This document shows positions 32,604 to 36,237 of a stretch of 36,237 nucleotides of DNA, one piece after another. The notes below the pieces were generated by a model, which was not told where the DNA came from, searched no databases, and was given only the letters and a program-made list of their open reading frames with translations. The stretch is from contig SFPF01000019.1 in the NCBI GenBank assembly GCA_004552155.1, positions 1-36,237 on the forward strand, given 5' to 3'. Source of the stretch: Bacteroidales bacterium. GTDB taxonomy: Bacteria > Bacteroidota > Bacteroidia > Bacteroidales > Bacteroidaceae. The position numbers and the translations under genes were made by a program. Positions within the stretch are counted from its first letter, which is position 1. Every line of letters begins with the position of its first letter.

Positions 32604-34886
32604 CTATTTGCAGTTTTGCAGATATTCGTCCATTGAAGCCGCCGCTTGCTTGCCGTCGCCCATGGCGAGGATAACGGTGGCACCGCCGCGCACGATGTCG
32701 CCGCCGGCGAAGAGGGTGGGGATGGACGATTGCATCTTTTCGCTCACGGCAATCGTGCCTTTGCGTCCCAGTTCCAAGCCTTCCACGGAACTCGGCACTA
32801 TGGGATTGGGCGATACGCCGATGCTCACGATGACGAGGTCGGCTGCCACGCGCACCACGCCGCCTTCTATGGGCACGGGGCGGCGGCGGCCGGAAGCGTC
32901 GGGCTCGCCCAGTTCCATCTGTTGCAGCACAATCTCCTTGACGCGCCCTTGCTCGTCGGCAATATATTCTATGGGGTTGTGGAGGGTCAGGAATTCCACG
33001 CCTTCTTCCTTGGCATGGTGCACTTCTTCCACGCGCGCCGGCATTTCTTCCTCCGAGCGGCGGTAAACGATAAAGGCTTTCTCAGCACCGAGGCGCATGG
33101 CTGTGCGCACGGAGTCCATCGCCGTGTTGCCGCCGCCTATGACCGCCACGTTTTTGCCCATCGGAACGGGCGTGTCGCTGTCGGGATTGGACGCGTCCAT
33201 AAGGTTCACGCGCGTCAGGTACTCGTTGCTCGAAAGGATATTGATGGCATTTTCGCCGGGGATGCCCATAAAGTTGGGCAGGCCTGCGCCGGAGGCCACG
33301 AAGATGCCGGCAAAGCCCTGTTCTTCAAGTTCTTTTATGCTCACGGTCTTGCCCACGATGCAGTCTTTCACAAAAGTGACGCCGCTCTTTTCGAGCAGAT
33401 TGATTTCGGCATCGACAATCTTGTTGGGCAAGCGGAACTCGGGGATGCCATATTTAAGCACGCCGCCGATTTCGTGCAGTGCCTCGAAAACGGTCACGTC
33501 GTAGCCGCGCTTGGTCATTTCGCCGGCAAAAGAGAGTCCGGCGGGGCCCGAGCCCACCACGGCCACTTTCACGCCGCGCCGCAGGGTGGGGCGGAGGGGT
33601 TCTATCACGCAGTGCTCGCGCTCGTAGTCGGCGGCAAAGCGTTCGAGATATCCGATAGCCACTGCCTTTCCGCCGGTTTTCAGATGTATGCAGCGCGATT
33701 CGCATTGCTTTTCCTGCGGACACACGCGCCCGCAGACGGCAGGCAGCGTGCTGGTTTCTTTGATGGCGTGCGCGGCTTTCACAAATTCTCCCTTTTCGAT
33801 GTGCTTGATGAAGCGGGGAATGTCGATACCCACGGGGCAGCCTTGCACGCAACCAGGGTTGTTGCAGTCGAGGCAGCGGCGGGCTTCCATTTGCGCCGTT
33901 TCCACCGAGAGTCCCTGGTTCACTTCCTCGCGCAACTGGCGGGCGCGGTAGGCGGGGTCGAGCTCCGGCATCGTGCAGCGCGGCTGCGCCATGCGTTCCT
34001 TGGGCTTCACGGCAAGGCGGAGCTCTTTGCGCCACTCGGCATCGCGCGATGCGTCTTCGTGGGCGTGGCTCTCGTTCCAATGTTCCAATTCTTCGCGTTC
34101 CTCCGTGCGGAAAGCCGCGAGGCGCTTGAGCATCTCGTCGAAATCTACCTGATGCCCGTCGAACTCCGGTCCGTCAACGCACACAAACTTCGTTTGACCG
34201 CCCACGGTGACACGGCAGGCGCCGCACATTCCCGTGCCGTCCACCATAATGGTGTTGAGCGAAACGTCCGTTGAAATCTGGTATTTTTGCGTCAGCAGGC
34301 ATACGAATTTCATCATAATGGCGGGACCGATGGCGAAGCATTTGTCCACCTTTTCGCGGTTAATCACGCGCTCTATGGCCTCCGTGACGAGTCCTTTGTC
34401 GCCGTAGCTGCCGTCGTCGGTCATAATGATTACTTCATCGCTCGAACCGCGCATCTCTTTCTCCAAGATAATCAGTTCTTTAGTTCTTGCAGCCAAAACC
34501 GTCACAACGCGGTTTCCCGCTGCTTTCAATGCTTGCACGATGGGTAGCATCGGGGCAACGCCCACGCCGCCGCCGGCGCAGACCACCGTTCCGAAATTTT
34601 CGATATGCGTGGCACGTCCGAGCGGTCCCACAACGTCTGTAATGTAATCGCCGGCCTCGAGGGCGCAGAGTTTCTGAGAGGAAAGCCCCACGTTTTGCAC
34701 CACGAGCGTGATGGTGCCTCGCTGCTTGTCGGCTTCGGCAATGGTAAGCGGTATGCGTTCGCCGGTATCGCCTACGCGTACAATGACAAAATGCCCGGCG
34801 CGTCGCGAACGGGCAATAAGGGGTGCTTCAACTTCAAAGCGGAACACTTTTTCTGAAAACTGTTCCTTGCTGATAATCTTGTTCAT
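32604..34886 (-). CDS. Fused NfnA-NfnB-like flavin/iron-sulfur oxidoreductase (GltA-type)
   Basis: 760 residues, two fused enzymes. Residues ~1-280 are the PyrK/NfnA-like FAD, NAD and [2Fe-2S] domain: GHFVIVRV.., VCAGGGVGVAPMLPIV, then DGTGMCGACRV..KFVCVDGPEFDGH with the Asp and Cys ligands. Residues ~300-760 are NfnB/GltA-like: CLDCNNPGCVQGCPVGIDIPRFI and CGRVCPQEKQCESRC ([4Fe-4S] clusters), VAVVGSGPAGLSFAGEM (FAD), VAVIGGGNTAMDSVRTA (NADPH). The separate proteins form Nfn, which bifurcates electrons among NADH, NADPH and ferredoxin. Usual database names are 'dihydroorotate dehydrogenase B NAD-binding subunit / glutamate synthase small subunit'. First gene of an operon with DUF486 and ttcA. 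Confidence 0.9.
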   Translation of the reverse strand: MNKIISKEQFSEKVFRFEVEAPLIARSRRAGHFVIVRVGDTGERIPLTIAEADKQRGTITLVVQNVGLSSQKLCALEAGDYITDVVGPLGRATHIENFGTVVCAGGGVGVAPMLPIVQALKAAGNRVVTVLAARTKELIILEKEMRGSSDEVIIMTDDGSYGDKGLVTEAIERVINREKVDKCFAIGPAIMMKFVCLLTQKYQISTDVSLNTIMVDGTGMCGACRVTVGGQTKFVCVDGPEFDGHQVDFDEMLKRLAAFRTEEREELEHWNESHAHEDASRDAEWRKELRLAVKPKERMAQPRCTMPELDPAYRARQLREEVNQGLSVETAQMEARRCLDCNNPGCVQGCPVGIDIPRFIKHIEKGEFVKAAHAIKETSTLPAVCGRVCPQEKQCESRCIHLKTGGKAVAIGYLERFAADYEREHCVIEPLRPTLRRGVKVAVVGSGPAGLSFAGEMTKRGYDVTVFEALHEIGGVLKYGIPEFRLPNKIVDAEINLLEKSGVTFVKDCIVGKTVSIKELEEQGFAGIFVASGAGLPNFMGIPGENAINILSSNEYLTRVNLMDASNPDSDTPVPMGKNVAVIGGGNTAMDSVRTAMRLGAEKAFIVYRRSEEEMPARVEEVHHAKEEGVEFLTLHNPIEYIADEQGRVKEIVLQQMELGEPDASGRRRPVPIEGGVVRVAADLVIVSIGVSPNPIVPSSVEGLELGRKGTIAVSEKMQSSIPTLFAGGDIVRGGATVILAMGDGKQAAASMDEYLQNCK

Positions 34887-34933
34887 ATTATAATATGTGT
34901 ACTTTATCTTCGTGTTTGGGGTTTTTCCTACTG

Positions 34934-34941
34934 CAAAGGAA
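34934..34941 (-). promoter_or_regulatory. Possible promoter of the NfnAB operon
   Basis: Minus-strand TTCCTTTGCAG, a partial match to TAnnTTTG, 48 bases before the ATG. No clear -33 box. Between here and 35010 only a TTTCTTATAAGAAA palindrome (34978-34991) is seen. Confidence 0.3.
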
Positions 34942-35009
34942 ATAAAAAGTTAGTCAATAAAGTAATTTTCTCGTGGATTTCTTATAAGAAACAAGATACG
35001 AAGTTGTTT

Positions 35010-36089
35010 TTAAACCCGACCTCCGTTTAATACCGTCAATATTTTGGGGAAATACTTGCCCATCTCTTTCATTATAAAAAGGAGCGACAAAACAACCAAC
35101 AGAGTAACAGAGAAATATTCGAGTATTAAGTAACCCGTATTTAGGGGCACGACCTTTATCCAAAGTTTATAAGCAGGCATAAGAAGCAGAGGATGAGCAG
35201 AGTATATAAAGAACGACGCTGATGAAAGCATATCTTTGGGCGACACTTGCAGGTGATTTATTTGCAAATAGGCACCCATAGATGTGAGAACCGCAAAAAC
35301 CCCGACAAATACAACAAAATTCTGCATATAGTTTGCGAAAGGATTATTAGAAAGGTTCAGATGGATTTCAATTCCCAGAGACAACGCAAAAAGCAGCAAA
35401 CATATATGTTTTGTTTTATCGCAACGATGTAAGAAGTCAATATGGTGCACATTAAAATACGCCCCCAAACTCCAAAACACAAAATATGAAACGAAATCAG
35501 GTATAAAAGTACAACCAAACAACCAATTAAAAATCAGTATCATAATGATTATGAAACCTGTCACGCGATTTTTCAGTAGATAATAAATTGGAAAACCAAA
35601 TAGTCCGATAACAAAAATGTCACGCAGAAACCAAAGTTGTCCAGCAACGGGATTCCATAAAATTCCAATCCAATCAAATACTGTGTAATCTATAAAAGAT
35701 TTCGATGCAATCAGGTCGTGGGAAGTACACAATTGTGTACTAAATTTCACTAAGATAAAAATAATGTTCCATATTATATAAGGTAATAAAATCGACTGTA
35801 ATGATTTAAAGATCTTCCCCTTGCAATAAGTAAACAAGGAAGCATCAGCATTATATTTGTTATAAAAAAGGAAACCCGAGCAAAAGAAGAAACACGGCAC
35901 AGCAATGCGGGCTATACCATTTGTAAAAATGTGATGGAGAATTATGTAAAGTGGAAATTGCTGCCAATAAATTGAAGAGGAAATTTCAAACTCCAAAAGC
36001 AATGGATTGTTGTGTAATAACACTATGAGAATTGCCATTGGTAGTCGTACCGCTGCAAATACATTTGAGTACAATGGGTTATTTTCCAT
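35010..36089 (-). CDS. Acyltransferase-3 family membrane protein
   Basis: 359 residues, about ten hydrophobic segments. The start SNVFAAVRLPMAILIVLLHN carries the R...A...VxxxHN pattern of Acyl_transf_3 (OafA/NodX-like), with the family His in LLHNN. FFFCSGFLFY follows, then WFLRDIFVIGLFGFPIYYLL as the conserved WFL motif. Such enzymes acylate polysaccharide, O-antigen or peptidoglycan; substrate unknown. It is far richer in A+T than its neighbours, which hints at acquisition. No gene follows on its 3' side for 120 bases. Confidence 0.85.
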   Translation of the reverse strand: MENNPLYSNVFAAVRLPMAILIVLLHNNPLLLEFEISSSIYWQQFPLYIILHHIFTNGIARIAVPCFFFCSGFLFYNKYNADASLFTYCKGKIFKSLQSILLPYIIWNIIFILVKFSTQLCTSHDLIASKSFIDYTVFDWIGILWNPVAGQLWFLRDIFVIGLFGFPIYYLLKNRVTGFIIIMILIFNWLFGCTFIPDFVSYFVFWSLGAYFNVHHIDFLHRCDKTKHICLLLFALSLGIEIHLNLSNNPFANYMQNFVVFVGVFAVLTSMGAYLQINHLQVSPKDMLSSASFFIYSAHPLLLMPAYKLWIKVVPLNTGYLILEYFSVTLLVVLSLLFIMKEMGKYFPKILTVLNGGRV

Positions 36090-36118
36090 ATTATGGTATT
36101 ATCGTCAAATCTTTACTG

Positions 36119-36126
36119 CAAATATA
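36119..36126 (-). promoter_or_regulatory. Acyltransferase promoter, -7 box
   Basis: TATATTTG on the minus strand matches TAnnTTTG, 29 bases before the ATG. A TGCGCAGATA copy lies ~75 bases further upstream (36200-36209), in the opposite sense. Confidence 0.55.
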
Positions 36127-36237
36127 CGACTATTTGATAAAATCTATATTTATTTAATTCAACAACTATCTATTAAACATAATTGCAATTCTAATTAAAT
36201 GCGCAGATAGTTGAAATTGAATTGGATTTTGGGGAAA

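Overview
Most of this window (about 1.54 kb to the right end) reads as one stretch of a Bacteroidales chromosome, most likely Prevotellaceae. Signs of this are Bacteroidota-type -7 boxes (TAnnTTTG) before several genes, few Shine-Dalgarno sites, and gene types typical of the order: fused NfnAB/GltA-like oxidoreductase, PPi-dependent phosphofructokinase, DUF4301, NDH-2, an Ig-like surface protein with a Por/T9SS-type tail, and GH25 lysozymes. The first ~1.54 kb does not belong to it. It is a patchwork of a spirochaete- or Firmicute-like fabZ with a strong Shine-Dalgarno, minus-strand Firmicute prophage-like gene pieces (~500-1120), and the C-terminal half of a Firmicute-type ABC ATPase (~1125-1536) joined in frame to a truncated MORN/GH25 gene. 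This looks like a chimeric contig end.

Layout. 1.5-10 kb, nearly all minus strand: MORN-GH25 protein, YeiH-type exporter, NADH dehydrogenase II (frameshifted), a split chromate-transporter pair, and DUF4301. Between them lie nested-hairpin repeats of three families. 10-21 kb, plus strand: a long regulatory region with four evenly spaced palindromes, gyrA, two TPR proteins (the first frameshifted) separated by a highly structured intergenic region, M3 peptidase, dCMP deaminase, CtpA-type S41 protease and 5-formyl-THF cyclo-ligase. 21-25.6 kb, plus: a 901-residue surface protein with a 64-residue companion, purC, a 79-residue membrane-anchored protein, and a phage tape-measure-like scrap. 25.7-36.2 kb, minus: initiator tRNA-Met, purT (internal deletion), a 52-residue protein, a second GH25 protein, pfp, a nucleoside permease, ttcA, DUF486, NfnAB-like fusion, and a membrane acyltransferase.

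Functional links are mostly housekeeping: purine synthesis (purC, purT) with folate C1 supply (MTHFS, formate-using PurT), thymidylate precursor supply (dCMP deaminase), DNA topology (gyrA), redox (NDH-2, NfnAB) and glycolysis (pfp). Envelope functions are GH25 x2, CtpA, the surface protein and the acyltransferase.

Most worth a second look: the four palindromes at an exact 21-bp period upstream of gyrA; three 215-bp nested-hairpin elements with apparent compensatory base changes; a MORN-GH25 protein that seems to carry a catalytically dead trypsin-like domain; the structured 14.4-14.85 kb intergenic region; and three gene-breaking lesions (ndh, TPR gene, purT), which together with the chimeric left end argue for caution about assembly quality.
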